From contig OX465118.1 of the NCBI GenBank assembly GCA_949987565.1, positions 4,368,538 to 4,432,537 of the forward strand: DNA of 64,000 bases. Reading direction: 5' to 3'. The notes below the pieces were generated by a model. The model saw only the letters and a list, made by a program, of their open reading frames with translations. It did not search any database and was not told the DNA's origin. Of the stretch, positions 49,501 to 57,733 are shown piece by piece (within the stretch, counting starts at the first letter, position 1; each line of letters starts with the position of its first letter). Both the position numbers and the translations under genes were made by a program. This DNA comes from Luidia sarsii (Eukaryota; Echinodermata; Asteroidea; Paxillosida; Luidiidae).

Positions 49501-52500
49501 TTCCTTGATGATCTCAGGGTTAAGACACTGGAAGCATTCCATATTACATAATATGATGGACAGGGGTAGAATGCGTGGTGCGAAAAAACATAAATGCAAG
49601 CGACGTCACTTCCATATCTGATGCCATTTTCGATGCAATGCATGCAATGTTCTGCGTGTGTGAAATTAATGTGAATAACATTCAAACTAACGTACATGAC
49701 CAGTACAAGCTGAATGATTGGAAAACCGCTACCGGTAACTACATGTAGTAGTAAGAGATGTACACATATTTCAATGCATTGTGGGACACTGGATGATCAT
49801 TGTACAAATGACAAAGGGGATTTTGTGTGTAGAATACCGTACATGTGTTGTACAGTATGTACATGTATACTGTACATGTATAGGTTAAATGCACGTGCTC
49901 ACTATCCAAGGACATACATGTACATGTACACATGTACAATGCGTGTGCCAACCAGCTATAGCTCAGTGAAATTTTCGGTCCGGGCAGTGGCAGATACGAG
50001 TGTCGTGGAGTTTTGCAAAACCATGTTAGCCCGTTGTCACAATCTCACACGGGCTCCCGTGCTGAGTTGAGGCATGATGTCACTGGCTCACCTCAGCACA
50101 TTGCAGCAACGTTCTCCGCTGCTCAGTGTGCTCAGATGAGTCAGTGAACCAAGCACGTGGGGGCGCCCTTCATGTACAGTGTAAATGTTGTTTATGATTT
50201 TCCGCGAATGAACAGTTTGTAAAATTATATTTTGCTTTTGATTGTATAAAGTAGGCCCTGTATAAAGTCAATCGATACACCCTTATTACAGGGGAACAAC
50301 TGTATCATTTCTGCCCCAATGTAAAACTGCAAGTTCTAGGCCTAGGTACTAGGCTCCGTACTGAGCGTTGTTGGTAAATAACTACGGGTCAAGGAACGTG
50401 CCTGAAAGCGCTTTATTGCCAATGGCCATATCGACTCAGCACGGCCTACAAAATGGTCTTACTACCATTATATGGACTGCGCATGACGTTTTTATCCATA
50501 CATGTATGGTAACGGTCTCATCTGAGCATGGGACCCGGATCAGACCGTTAGGCCTACACTGGGGCAAGTATACAAGTTACTGTAGGCTGTACATGTATAG
50601 CTTCCACAAGTACCGGTACATGTATGTACATGTGTACAACTAACTATTGGCTAATTCTACCTCGTTACCCGTATTCCATCATATGGTAATTTGTCATGAT
50701 GCTAATGAGAGTGATTCTCCCTGACAAGCCAAAACCCATCTAATAATTACCCTCAATAAAACCTCTATAGATCATGTCTTTGCTAGGAACTAGCACACAA
50801 TACAAGTTACACATATTATTGAGGCAGCCAAGCATCTAGCACTATACAGCAGCAGTGCGTAGGCCGCCTATATGATATTGCCAGCCAATTTTTCCAATGA
50901 TATTGAAATTACATGTAGGTTAGACTTGGAAGTTAGAGGTTCATAGGAGTTAGACTAGGAAGTGTTTGGGAGCAAAACCTGCAGCCATGTAACCTGAGAA
51001 CTGAGCACAGTGCACATGCCCATCCTACGGTAAATGTACATGTACACGTGTACTGTAGGTTTACTAGTAGGTTTAAAGGCCCAATACAACACTTCACTCA
51101 CTGCTGCCTACATGTACTTCTTCCCGTAGGGTAGGGTAGCTGTCATTATCGGTGGGTGGTGGATGATTCAGTACTGCTGAATCTCCTACAGCCATGTGGT
51201 ATGAGCAATACTCTGTCCCCCATTTGAGGATGTCGTGGTCTTTTTTGAGACAGTTTCCAGCTTTATCTCATGTATGTTGCTAATACGACTCTGTTTGGAG
51301 CTGGTCTAGTCTTTTACCAGACTGTAAACCTTCCTGCTGTTCTTTGCATTGTATTTCTATCCATGAATCCTTTGCCTTCTTCTTGATTTTTCTTCATTTA
51401 GGCCTAATGGTTTGCTGTCTTGTACCGGTACTTCTTTGCTCCTTTAGTTGTAAATCTGGGGTTTTGTTTAGCTCTTGGTGTTTGTCACGTGCAGGTCTTT
51501 GCATCAGATGTAACCCAAGGTCTTTTTCTTGGCCTCTGTTATTTAAAGTAAATGTAAATTGATAATCTAGCCCACCCTTATTTACTTCAGTCACTGGACC
51601 ACATCCAAAGACCTAACCAGAAGATTACTGATTGTTCTGATTGCTTTTTTACTATACCTGTTTGCTCTAGTCATTCAACTCCAATTGTTAAATTACGTAC
51701 CATTTACAAGTATTTGATTATTTGTAATAATTTTCACGCCATAGTCTACTTTGCTTAATAGCTACCTCATCCATGTAATTTAACCTTACATTCTTTGTCA
51801 TGTATTGTTTTTCGTTTTCTTTTTGCTTTGTTTTGTTAACTTTTTGTTTTTCAGGGAGCCTGTACCAGACAAGCCATGCATTTTACGGGCTCCCAATATC
51901 AATATCCTTGCCTCTGTTATTATTATTTAAGCTGCATAAATTTGAAAAAAAATTGAAATAAGTCAAGTCAAGTCAACACTGGACTGCCAACACCACTTAA
52001 CCACGATACATGTAGTCAATTCTTCTCCAGTGCTGTGCCAAGTCCATCTGCTAACTGTAGATCTATGCTTTGTGTCAATTTGCAACTGGATGACAGGCAC
52101 TTTGTGGTCAAACCAAGCCATGTTATCGAAATCAGATGCTCACTGACTTCACTAACGACTATTTCAAATTAAGCCCACAGACGTACTGCACTTGTACAAT
52201 TATATGCACAGTCTGTGGTAACAACACAATTAGTCGTCCATCGTCTGTTCAAATGCTTCAGGGCGCTATTCAAAACTCTAACCAAATCCATTTATTTCTC
52301 ACTAGTTGGTGCAAACAAATTGACGGTTTTTGCCTTTTTTTCTCCTTTATCAGATTATCGTTTTAGGTAAAAACTGCATTGGGTTCTTTTTTCAGGTACT
52401 GTACATGTATGTTTTTGGTTTAAAGTACAAAACTACATGTACGATGTACGATAATTACACATGCCAATGGTGAATAGGGCCTTTAACAAGATTTCAGTAA

Positions 52501-52770
52501 CATATGAAAGAGAGAGATGGGACAAAAGAATTCAGTTAAATGAAGACACAATACCTGTTTGGGTTGTTCCAGAATGCGCAGATATGGAGCAGATAAGTCA
52601 TTGAGTGTCTGTTGGCTCATCCCAGTCATCACCTCAAGCTGGTGTAGGTCTGATACTGCACTTGTGTTCATTTGAGTCAATGGTCCATTGTTGTTGAAAA
52701 TAGCTTGCTGATACATTTCATTGGGAATTTCCACAGACTGCAACGAGTCTGATCTCTCTTCGTCAGACAT
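28369..52770 (-). CDS. NFKB1: NF-kB p105/p100-type transcription factor; whole coding span
   Basis: Seventeen minus-strand exons sum to 3228 nt, 1075 codons plus stop, and all phases agree. Class I NF-kB proteins are precursors: the N-terminal Rel half binds kB DNA, and the C-terminal IkB-like half holds dimers in the cytoplasm until it is processed or degraded. In order: acidic N terminus (72 aa), Rel homology domain with the DNA-contact loop [22 protein letters not shown] dimerisation domain, nuclear localisation signal RKRKK, glycine-rich region ([18 protein letters not shown]) as in proteins processed to p50, poly-Q, about six ankyrin repeats, death domain, and a C-terminal DSGLAS. It is a pre-duplication relative of vertebrate NFKB1 and NFKB2; the symbol is approximate. 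Introns are loaded with repeats. The start ATG at 52770 follows a consensus acceptor 87 nt upstream. Confidence 0.95.
28628..28730 (-). CDS. NFKB1: NF-kB exon 16: death domain end
   Basis: [20 protein letters not shown] then [14 protein letters not shown]. Donor G|GTCAGT. Confidence 0.9.
28850..29194 (-). CDS. NFKB1: NF-kB exon 15: death domain start
   Basis: [17 protein letters not shown], a Ser-rich stretch, then [20 protein letters not shown] and [19 protein letters not shown], which is the death-domain fold start as in p105/p100. Confidence 0.93.
29405..29530 (+). mobile_element. tRNA-derived SINE
   Basis: GGAGGCCACCATCTAAGGAC, CTTCAGATGGGAGAGCAATG, then CTAGTTCAAATCCCGG (B box) and AATCAAAGTTTTCTTTGCC. 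It lies upstream of NF-kB exon 15 in an intron. Confidence 0.75.
29795..30095. mobile_element. SINE with inverted flanks
   Basis: A plus-strand SINE (GGGCTGGATACGGTAGCTCAGATGG, GGGTTTAATCCCGG) is followed by an inverted head (ATCCAGCCCTTAGATAGTAGC). GGCGCCCCATCCTG at the left pairs with CAGGATGGGGGCGCC at the right. Confidence 0.65.
30217..32099. mobile_element. Second copy of the 8731 element, split by a Penelope insertion
   Basis: TTAACCACTATGCGCC to GTGAAGTGGTTAA. The left part matches 8731-9392 and the right part (GGCGCTCCGATTTCGGAGGC) matches 9399-9436, with the Penelope element between. Confidence 0.75.
30871..32060 (-). mobile_element. Penelope-like element, C-terminal pol plus endonuclease
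   Basis: On the minus strand, with frameshifts: [16 protein letters not shown], then [40 protein letters not shown], and the GIY-YIG endonuclease segment ([19 protein letters not shown]) with a Cys-rich lead. This is the order after the reverse transcriptase in Penelope-like elements. The catalytic reverse transcriptase motifs are absent. Confidence 0.85.
32182..32529 (-). CDS. NFKB1: NF-kB exon 14: ankyrin repeats and acidic linker
   Basis: [40 protein letters not shown], then an acidic stretch ([14 protein letters not shown]) before [10 protein letters not shown]. Separated from exon 13 by the 33-bp minisatellite. Confidence 0.94.
32775..35045. repeat. 33-bp minisatellite in NF-kB intron 13
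   Basis: Unit GTCTAGTGGATCGCTTGTAC plus AACTAGCCCAATG with variants (CACTTGTACTACTGGTCCAATG). About 2.2 kb, roughly 65-70 units. A block of about 517 bp is duplicated (GTGAACCACTTG at 33507 and 34024). Confidence 0.93.
35176..35264 (-). CDS. NFKB1: NF-kB exon 13: ankyrin repeat
   Basis: [20 protein letters not shown] then [10 protein letters not shown]. Found by reading; it is too short to stand out as an open frame. Acceptor TTTTTTGCAG, donor GTTGGT. Confidence 0.9.
35443..35497. repeat. Perfect 26-bp hairpin in NF-kB intron 12
   Basis: The arm starting GCATACCATATCAAAGCC pairs perfectly with its reverse complement across a 3-nt spacer. Confidence 0.9.
35723..35960 (-). CDS. NFKB1: NF-kB exon 12: ankyrin repeats
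   Basis: [41 protein letters not shown] longer, non-ankyrin linker ([14 protein letters not shown]) follows. Confidence 0.94.
36157..36271 (-). CDS. NFKB1: NF-kB exon 11: ankyrin repeat
   Basis: [19 protein letters not shown], ending INKLHQ. Acceptor TTTGTGCAG, donor GTAAAT. Confidence 0.93.
36558..36640 (+). mobile_element. Truncated tRNA-derived SINE
   Basis: GACTAATTGCCTATTTGGG, CCACCATCTAAAGGGCTG, AATAGCTCATATGATAAG, then a jump to the tail-like CATTTTTCAAATTT. The B box is lost. Confidence 0.55.
36693..36843 (-). CDS. NFKB1: NF-kB exon 10: entry to ankyrin domain
   Basis: [20 protein letters not shown], then [16 protein letters not shown], joining TPLHLAI in the next exon. Confidence 0.9.
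36911..37312. repeat. AT-rich tandem repeat in NF-kB intron 9
   Basis: Units TTTCAATATGAATGTGTAAT with or without ACCATACTGCTCAAATA, about 27-37 bp and ten or more copies. Confidence 0.88.
37336..37470 (-). CDS. NFKB1: NF-kB exon 9: linker
   Basis: [20 protein letters not shown], then [15 protein letters not shown]. Phase agrees with both neighbours. Confidence 0.85.
37757..38011 (-). CDS. NFKB1: NF-kB exon 8: poly-Q and linker
   Basis: A Q-rich run from CAG/CAA repeats ([16 protein letters not shown]), then [20 protein letters not shown]. The CAG run is a likely length-polymorphic site. Confidence 0.88.
38063..38215. mobile_element. Penelope-derived mini palindrome
   Basis: AAAAGTTAGAGGGCCTGAC and CAGGACCTTTCTCAAAGGTCCTG fold back to GGATCGAAACGCAAGGCCC and CTCTAACTTTT. 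Then GCATTTTAGTCAGTAAGCAG, the element end. Confidence 0.7.
38802..39011 (-). CDS. NFKB1: NF-kB exon 7: nuclear localisation signal and glycine-rich region
   Basis: [16 protein letters not shown] holds the basic signal. [18 protein letters not shown] and GAGSGGGG form the glycine-rich region that in p105/p100 stops the proteasome and yields p50/p52. Confidence 0.93.
39295..39433 (-). CDS. NFKB1: NF-kB exon 6: IPT domain end
   Basis: [41 protein letters not shown] (read as two overlapping blocks). Acceptor TTTTTCCAG, donor GTAAGA. Confidence 0.94.
39845..40250 (-). pseudogene. Ty3/gypsy reverse transcriptase fragment
   Basis: On the minus strand: [20 protein letters not shown] (catalytic YxDD position, Tyr replaced), two stops, then [37 protein letters not shown] and AAPIHQ. 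Clear Ty3/gypsy order, decayed, inside NF-kB intron 5. Confidence 0.85.
40280..40510. repeat. Palindromic repeat related to 5967-6185
   Basis: AGACACCATGTATGTCTTTTC to its near reverse complement. Contains CTGACGACGGGCAG...CTGCCCGAAA on the minus strand. Confidence 0.65.
40768..40967 (-). CDS. NFKB1: NF-kB exon 5: IPT dimerisation domain start
   Basis: [20 protein letters not shown], then [20 protein letters not shown]. Acceptor TAAACAG, donor GTGAGA. Confidence 0.95.
41557..41660. repeat. Simple repeats (TGTAT)n and (AATAAT)n
   Basis: TTGTATTGTATTGTATTGTATT, then AATAATAATAAAGTAATAATA. Probably tail sequence of an old retroposon. Confidence 0.6.
41688..44410. other. Repeat-derived block in NF-kB intron 4
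   Basis: Starts with two GCGTAGCGGAAAAG hairpin-like units followed by poly-T, then unassigned sequence, a polypurine stretch and further AT-rich sequence. CATAGACTTTGTNCA occurs twice (43706 and 44317). No exon is seen. Confidence 0.45.
42955..43350. repeat. Polypurine (GA-rich) block
   Basis: GAGAGAGAGGGAGAGAGAG type runs over about 400 bp, interrupted at 43140-43230 by mixed sequence. Long frames here come from base composition. Confidence 0.85.
44411..45188. other. NF-kB intron 4, right part
   Basis: Nothing recognisable as coding or as a repeat with partners in this window. Confidence 0.35.
45189..45475 (-). CDS. NFKB1: NF-kB exon 4: Rel homology domain, C-terminal half
   Basis: [20 protein letters not shown], then [16 protein letters not shown] and [11 protein letters not shown]. 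Ends A|GTAAGT. Confidence 0.95.
46254..46402 (-). CDS. NFKB1: NF-kB exon 3: Rel homology domain
   Basis: [38 protein letters not shown]. Acceptor CCAACAG, donor GTAATG. Confidence 0.93.
46747..46845 (-). CDS. NFKB1: NF-kB exon 2: Rel DNA-contact loop
   Basis: Acceptor AATTTACAG, donor GTGTGT. Encodes [19 protein letters not shown] with the RxRxRxxC base-contact pattern, then KRTYPSVE. Confidence 0.95.
46994..47030. repeat. (TTG)n microsatellite
   Basis: TTATTGTTGTTGTTGTTGTT followed by poly-T and poly-G. TACATGTA-rich sequence follows to 47180. Confidence 0.85.
47401..48719. mobile_element. 1.3-kb foldback element in NF-kB intron 1
   Basis: CATACCGGTAAAAAGCAGAA at the left pairs with its near reverse complement at the right. 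TTCGGGCCGGGTTTTGCCGA at 47729 pairs with TCGGCAAAACCCGGCCCGAA at 48549. Arms are several hundred bp. No transposase. Confidence 0.8.
48720..52554. other. NF-kB intron 1, rest
   Basis: TACATGTA-rich simple sequence. A partial relative of the 62918 element lies at about 49300-49480. AATTGAAATAAGTCAAGTCAAGTC at 51950-51975 looks like a retroposon 3' tail. No exon is recognised. Confidence 0.4.
52555..52770 (-). CDS. NFKB1: NF-kB coding exon 1: N terminus
   Basis: [20 protein letters not shown] to [10 protein letters not shown], donor GTATTG. Acidic and polar N terminus. The last residues lead directly into the RGFRFRY loop of the next exon. Confidence 0.85.
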
Positions 52771-52857
52771 TTCTGCAGTAGTCTCAAACTAGATTTGCCT
52801 TTGGCAGATATTATTATTCATCAACCACATAAAACTTAACAAAAAACCTGATGCATC
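52771..52857 (-). other. NF-kB 5' UTR part of the first coding exon
   Basis: Upstream of the ATG a strong acceptor (TTTTTTCTTTTATGTCTACAG) precedes 52857. Two short upstream open frames lie within (ATGCATCAGG and ATGTGGTTGATGAAT), the second ending before the main ATG. Confidence 0.55.
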
Positions 52858-54271
52858 CTGTAGACATAAAAGAAAAAACATGATTCAGAGTTTTATCAAT
52901 TTTTAAACAATGGGGTGGGGAGCTAATAAAAAGAAAACAACTATTTACTATTGCGCATTGTATCACACTGAATCCGCCATTTCCAGTCAGATGCAAACTT
53001 AGACAATGACATGCAAGCAGGGCCAAGATCCTCAGTCAGGAATACTGTAAGCATTAGAAAAATCCTAAATCCACAAAAGACCACAAATCATTTATGGAGA
53101 CAAGCCCTGGGACAACACTGGACTTCCCCAAAAATTGTGATTTATGACGCCTACATGTGGCGCATATACATGTAGGAATATTCCTAAAGTGCATGTTTTG
53201 TACACAGCTGCATACTGACCATTATCCGGTTGATACATAGGCCTAGTTTACACGTGTCAGTGTCACGAAATCATGATTTGGGGGAAAACTGTCCAATTTG
53301 TTAAATGGCAAATGATTGAGCCAGACAGTGTAAATTTTCTACATTAAAAGGCCTACTTAATCAAGGGTTTTTTCCACCCTCGTTTTAAACGAAAATCTGT
53401 CCTCTCAGTCCCCAGTTTCAAAAGGGCCCAGAATCTGGGCCCTATATTATCTGATTATTGGTCTAATGTAGCTACAGTAATTATTGTAGCCATTTTACTC
53501 CATTTTCTCTTTTTGGTAGACACCTGCTTTGGATCGCATACCGGAAGACTTGGAAGGAGTTTGTGAACTCAGAGACAGGACTCAATGTCATACGCCGTGG
53601 ATTTACTGTAAGTTTTTTTTTTTTTCACCGGTTAAACTGAGTGGAACGTGTCAGTTTGGTGCGAAATGGTCCATGTGTATGTATACATTTGACACTGGTC
53701 TATACTGTAGCCCTTCCCTTGACGATCAAAATCAAAAATCTTGAATAAGGAATAAAAACTAAAACTTTGACTTTAGTAAAAGGGCTACAGTTACATGTAC
53801 AAACAAGTAATAAGGACAACTACTGACTAAAGAATTAGTCAATAGTAATGTACATGCTTAGTAGAATATAATCGTCGGTGTATAACGGCATCCCAGGGCA
53901 GTACGTGAAACTGATGGTGTGTAACGCTGATACAAGTAAATGAAATGGCTAGTTATTAGGAGTGTCAGTCAACTCTGTCTGTAACCAACTCAGCCCGTGA
54001 CCAACTTGTGTTGCATGCTTGGTTGCTATGAAAAAATGAGGACACAAACATCACATAGGGACCGAGTTGCTTAATACGGACTGACTTGCCCTGAAACTAG
54101 TAACCATGAATATGATTATGACTAAGTATGAGTCATATGACATTAAGACAATTTACTAGCTTCATGCTATAGTATGACCGAGTACGATAAGGAAACGAAT
54201 ACCCCCGGTACGTGTACAATACGTACTTTAGTTTAATTACTATTAATTAGTAAACTACTACTGATACTGGT

Positions 54272-54466
54272 GACATACAAAAATGTTGCAAACTGCTTAC
54301 TGACTAAAATTACCAAAATGTAAATCTTAAAATTTAGTGGGCCTGACGTTTCGATCCAAGCAGGACCTTTCTCAAAGGCTTTCTCAGAGGCTTTCTCAAA
54401 GGCTTTCTCTGCCTTTGAGAAAGGTCCTGCTAGGATCGAAACGTCAGGCTCACTAAATTTTAAGTA
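54272..54466. mobile_element. Penelope-derived mini palindrome
   Basis: GACATACAAAAATGTTGC, AAATTTAGTGGGCCTGACG and CAGGACCTTTCTCAAAGGC; CTTTCTCAAAGG is repeated, then the tract turns back to GGATCGAAACGTCAGGC. Confidence 0.75.
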
Positions 54467-54600
54467 CCACTGATAGTTACCGGTACTAAGTAGTTTAGTA
54501 GTACTAGACATGTATCCATTTCTGGCACAGTAACCGTAACTCTCATCCTGAGGTTACCGCAAATAGTAGTATTAGCTTACCTAAATACCATAGACTAGCA

Positions 54601-56203
54601 TAGTCCGAGTAACTCGGACCGGACAAGTCACCCTTTTTTTATCAAATTTTGAAATTTTGAGGGACGGGTGACTGTAGGGTCCAAGCAAAGTGGCTATGAA
54701 ATGTGGAAATGTCATCTTTGAAAAATACCCCTGACCGAAATCCCTAGATTTACCCCCCAAAACACCCGTGAAACCGTCCCAGACGCCCATTGAGGATTCA
54801 GTGAGAATTACAGATTCCAATACTGGTCATTTTGTTTCACTCACATTTGGGAAAAGGGAGAAATATTCCCTCAGTCGAGAACGGGTCGATGAGCCGAGTT
54901 GGGGTGGCCATCTTGGATTTACACGATGTGCAGGCAGGTCCGGGTGAGGAGTGGTCTGCGGAAGTGTGTGCGTGCGAGGTGCGATGTCCCGGACGTTGCT
55001 TTGCACTGCTGTTCAGGAAACAGTCGTAGGACTCAACGCGTGCAAGCGCACACACACACTTCCGCAGACCACTGCGCACCCAGACCTGCCTGCACATCGT
55101 GACGTCATACAGTTTCAAATCCAAGATGGCCACCCCAACTCGGCTCGTCGACCCGTTCTCGGTCAACTGAGGGGAAATTTCTCCCTTTTCCCAAACGTGA
55201 GTGAAACAAAATAAACAGTATTGGAATCTGTAATCCTAAATAAATCCTTAATGGGCGCATGGGACATGTTTCACAGGTGTTTTGGGGGGTAAATCTGGGG
55301 ATTTCGGTCGGGGGGATTTTTCAAAGATGACATTTCCACATTTCATAGCCACTTTGCTTGGACCTAGTCCGAGTAACTTGAACCCTTACAATCGCCCTTT
55401 TAAAAAAAATTGAGGTTTCGGGCGATGTAGGGTCCAAGGAAAACTGCTCGGAAACCCGATAAACTAGTTCTATGTGTTCGACTCCATGATTACCCCCGAC
55501 CAAAACCACCAGATTTTACCCCGAGAACACCCGTGAAACCGTCCCACGCACCCATCTTTGGATTAATAGAGAATCACCAATTTCAAAACTGGTCATTTTT
55601 TTACTCACGTTTGGGGAAAAAGGAGAAATTTTCCCTCAGGTTATCAAGAAGATTCTCTCCCGTCCGACGAGCCAAAAAGCGGCGGCCATCTTTGATTTTA
55701 ACGGCACACGCAACCGCTACACGCAAATCGATGACGTTTTGACAGGTCCGTGTGCACAGTGCACAGTGTGAGTGTTTGCGCGCGCACATACGCGTTGACT
55801 CCTATGGTTGTGCAAAACGTCATCGATTTCCGTGTATACCATTTTAATTTGAAATCAAAGATGGCCACCGCATTTTGGCTTGTCGGACGGGAGAGAATCT
55901 TCTCGATCACCTGAGGGGAAATTTCTCCTTTTTCCCCAAACAAGAGTAAAACAAATGACCAATATTGAAATCGGTGATTCTCACTTAATCCAAAGATGGG
56001 TGTGTAGGCCGGTTTCACGGGTGTTTTCGGGGTAAAATCTGGGGGTTTTGGTCGGGAGAGCAGCGGACGACGTAGAACCCCACAGTTCTGGGGGTAGCTT
56101 GGACCCTAGTAGTAGTCACTCGTCCCTAAAAATTTCAAAGTTTGATAAAAAAAAGAGGATGACTTGTCGGGTCAAAGTTACTAGTACTCGGTTACTCGGA
56201 CTA
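54601..56203. mobile_element. TAGTCCGAG foldback D, containing nested copy E
   Basis: The left end TAGTCCGAGTAACTCGGACC with GACAAGTCACCC pairs with GATGACTTGTCGGGTC and TTACTCGGACTA at 56158-56203. At 55365 a second TAGTCCGAGTAACTTGAACCC with the ACAATCGCCC subtype interrupts it. The D sequence resumes near 56092 (GGACCCTAGTAGTAGTCACTCGTCCC). Confidence 0.75.
55365..56090. mobile_element. TAGTCCGAG foldback E (subtype B), nested in D
   Basis: Arms CCCACGCACCCATCTTTGGAT (55541) and its inverted partner (55984-56005) match copy B at 15702. The right terminal repeat is missing. Confidence 0.65.
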
Positions 56204-57258
56204 GGGAGGATGAGGGTTACGGTTACCGCAACTAACCCGGACTAGTAATATTAGTATTGTCGGAACCCCCGTTTTCGACGCTACACGTTTTCGACGATTA
56301 GCCTTCTAACTCACATCGCACGATGAAAACAACTCTGTATAACGATCTCAGACTTCGTATCTTACAGTTTGTTTCTTGCTCTTGTCCGTCACCGAAAATG
56401 TGGAAAGTTAAGGCTTTTCCGATATATGCCAAACTCGTGTGATTCAAAAAGTTGCTCTTTTGGGGTCTATTTTCTAAATTGGCAGTTGCTTCGAAGCTCC
56501 AGTTTTCTTTATTGTTGGTCCTAAAAAAAATCTGAGTGTACCATAACAAACCCCAACATCCGTAGAAAAAATATTTTTTTTTTTTTATTATTATTAAAGA
56601 CAAAAAGTAACATGGCCCAATGGGCTTTTATAAAAAATGAAAAAAATAAAAGGGCAGCTAGAGAAAGTACCAAGAAGGAGGAAATGTGTCTCTGGAGTGA
56701 CATTGGGAAAGGTCATAACTGAAAAAGCAGTGAGAAAGAGGATTGTAGATTTTTTTTTAAACGTCACAAAAAAGACATCAACAAGAGTCAAGATCAATAC
56801 GTTTTAAGCATAAATTATGAATGATTTGAGGACAGTGTTAGAAGCAGTGTCGAAAAAAACAAAAACAAAGATGAACACAAAAAAACATACAGGGAAGATT
56901 TTTACAGTGCCACACAGCATTTTTTAGTTATTTTAAGAATGTATTTTTCGTTTGGCTGCACTGGGACACCTTACTAAACACCAACATCGAAAATAGGTGA
57001 CGATGCATACTGCGCGGTGCGCCGCGGACGTCAACAAAACCGGGTAATCTTACGGAAGTGACAGGCTTGATCAACCTTCTCTATGATTATTCTAATACTA
57101 TAGTCTGTGGTGTGGAGAAAGTGACTGAGACCTCTTTTAGTTTAACTTAGTTTAAGTGTGATACTTTCGTCCACATTGTTCAGTTTGAAGAAAAGTCCTT
57201 ATATCGTCGAAAACCGGTTATTGGAGGATATCATACTACTACTTATACTAGTATTTAC

Positions 57259-57354
57259 TAGTCCGAGTAACTTGGACCCTTACGATCGCCCTTTTTAAAA
57301 AAACAATTGAGGGGGCGATCGTAACAGACGTAAGGGTCCAAGTTACTCGGACTA
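57259..57354. mobile_element. TAGTCCGAG foldback F, shortest copy
   Basis: 96 bp, almost only the two terminal repeats (TAGTCCGAGTAACTTGGACC and its reverse complement). It lies next to the proposed first exon of NF-kB. Confidence 0.85.
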
Positions 57355-57457
57355 CGTAACGTATCAATCAAGTATCAATAATATCAATCATCAAATGTAC
57401 AAAAATAAACAGAATTCAAATTGTAACATGAATATAATGTAACTAAATTACACTTAC

Positions 57458-57635
57458 AGTTACAACTTGTTCAGCATTCCATTCACTATCTCCGTCTAGC
57501 TATAATATTATGACGAGCAACGTTACAACTTCGGCAACAAATCCCGATGACTGTACAGAATAAAAAGCTCGACAATGGCTCGACAGATACTTTCAAAGTT
57601 TCAAAATTCTAAACCCGCCTGGTTTTTCCTGCAGA
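57458..57635 (-). other. Putative non-coding first exon of NF-kB
   Basis: Starts about 25-30 nt downstream of a TATA box and ends at a consensus donor (AACT|GTAAGTG) on the minus strand. It would splice across about 4.6 kb to 52857. The link to NF-kB is inferred from orientation and kB-type sites. Confidence 0.45.
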
Positions 57636-57659
57636 GTCGCTGTGTCGCAATCGTGCAGC

Positions 57660-57667
57660 TATTTATA
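57660..57667 (-). promoter_or_regulatory. TATA box, minus strand
   Basis: CTATTTATAG on the plus strand reads CTATAAATAG on the minus strand, a consensus TATA box. Confidence 0.6.
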
Positions 57668-57673
57668 GTTCAC

Positions 57674-57684
57674 GGGAAAAACCC
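57674..57684. promoter_or_regulatory. kB-type site 1
   Basis: GGGAAAAACCC (GGGTTTTTCCC on the minus strand), close to the NF-kB consensus, about 7 bp upstream of the TATA box. Confidence 0.5.
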
Positions 57685-57721
57685 ACGTACCGTGTACACT
57701 ACGCGTACATGTGTACATCGC

Positions 57722-57733
57722 GGGGATTTTCCC
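57722..57733. promoter_or_regulatory. kB-type site 2
   Basis: GGGGATTTTCCC, a full match to GGGRNNYYCC, about 55 bp upstream of the TATA box. Confidence 0.55.
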
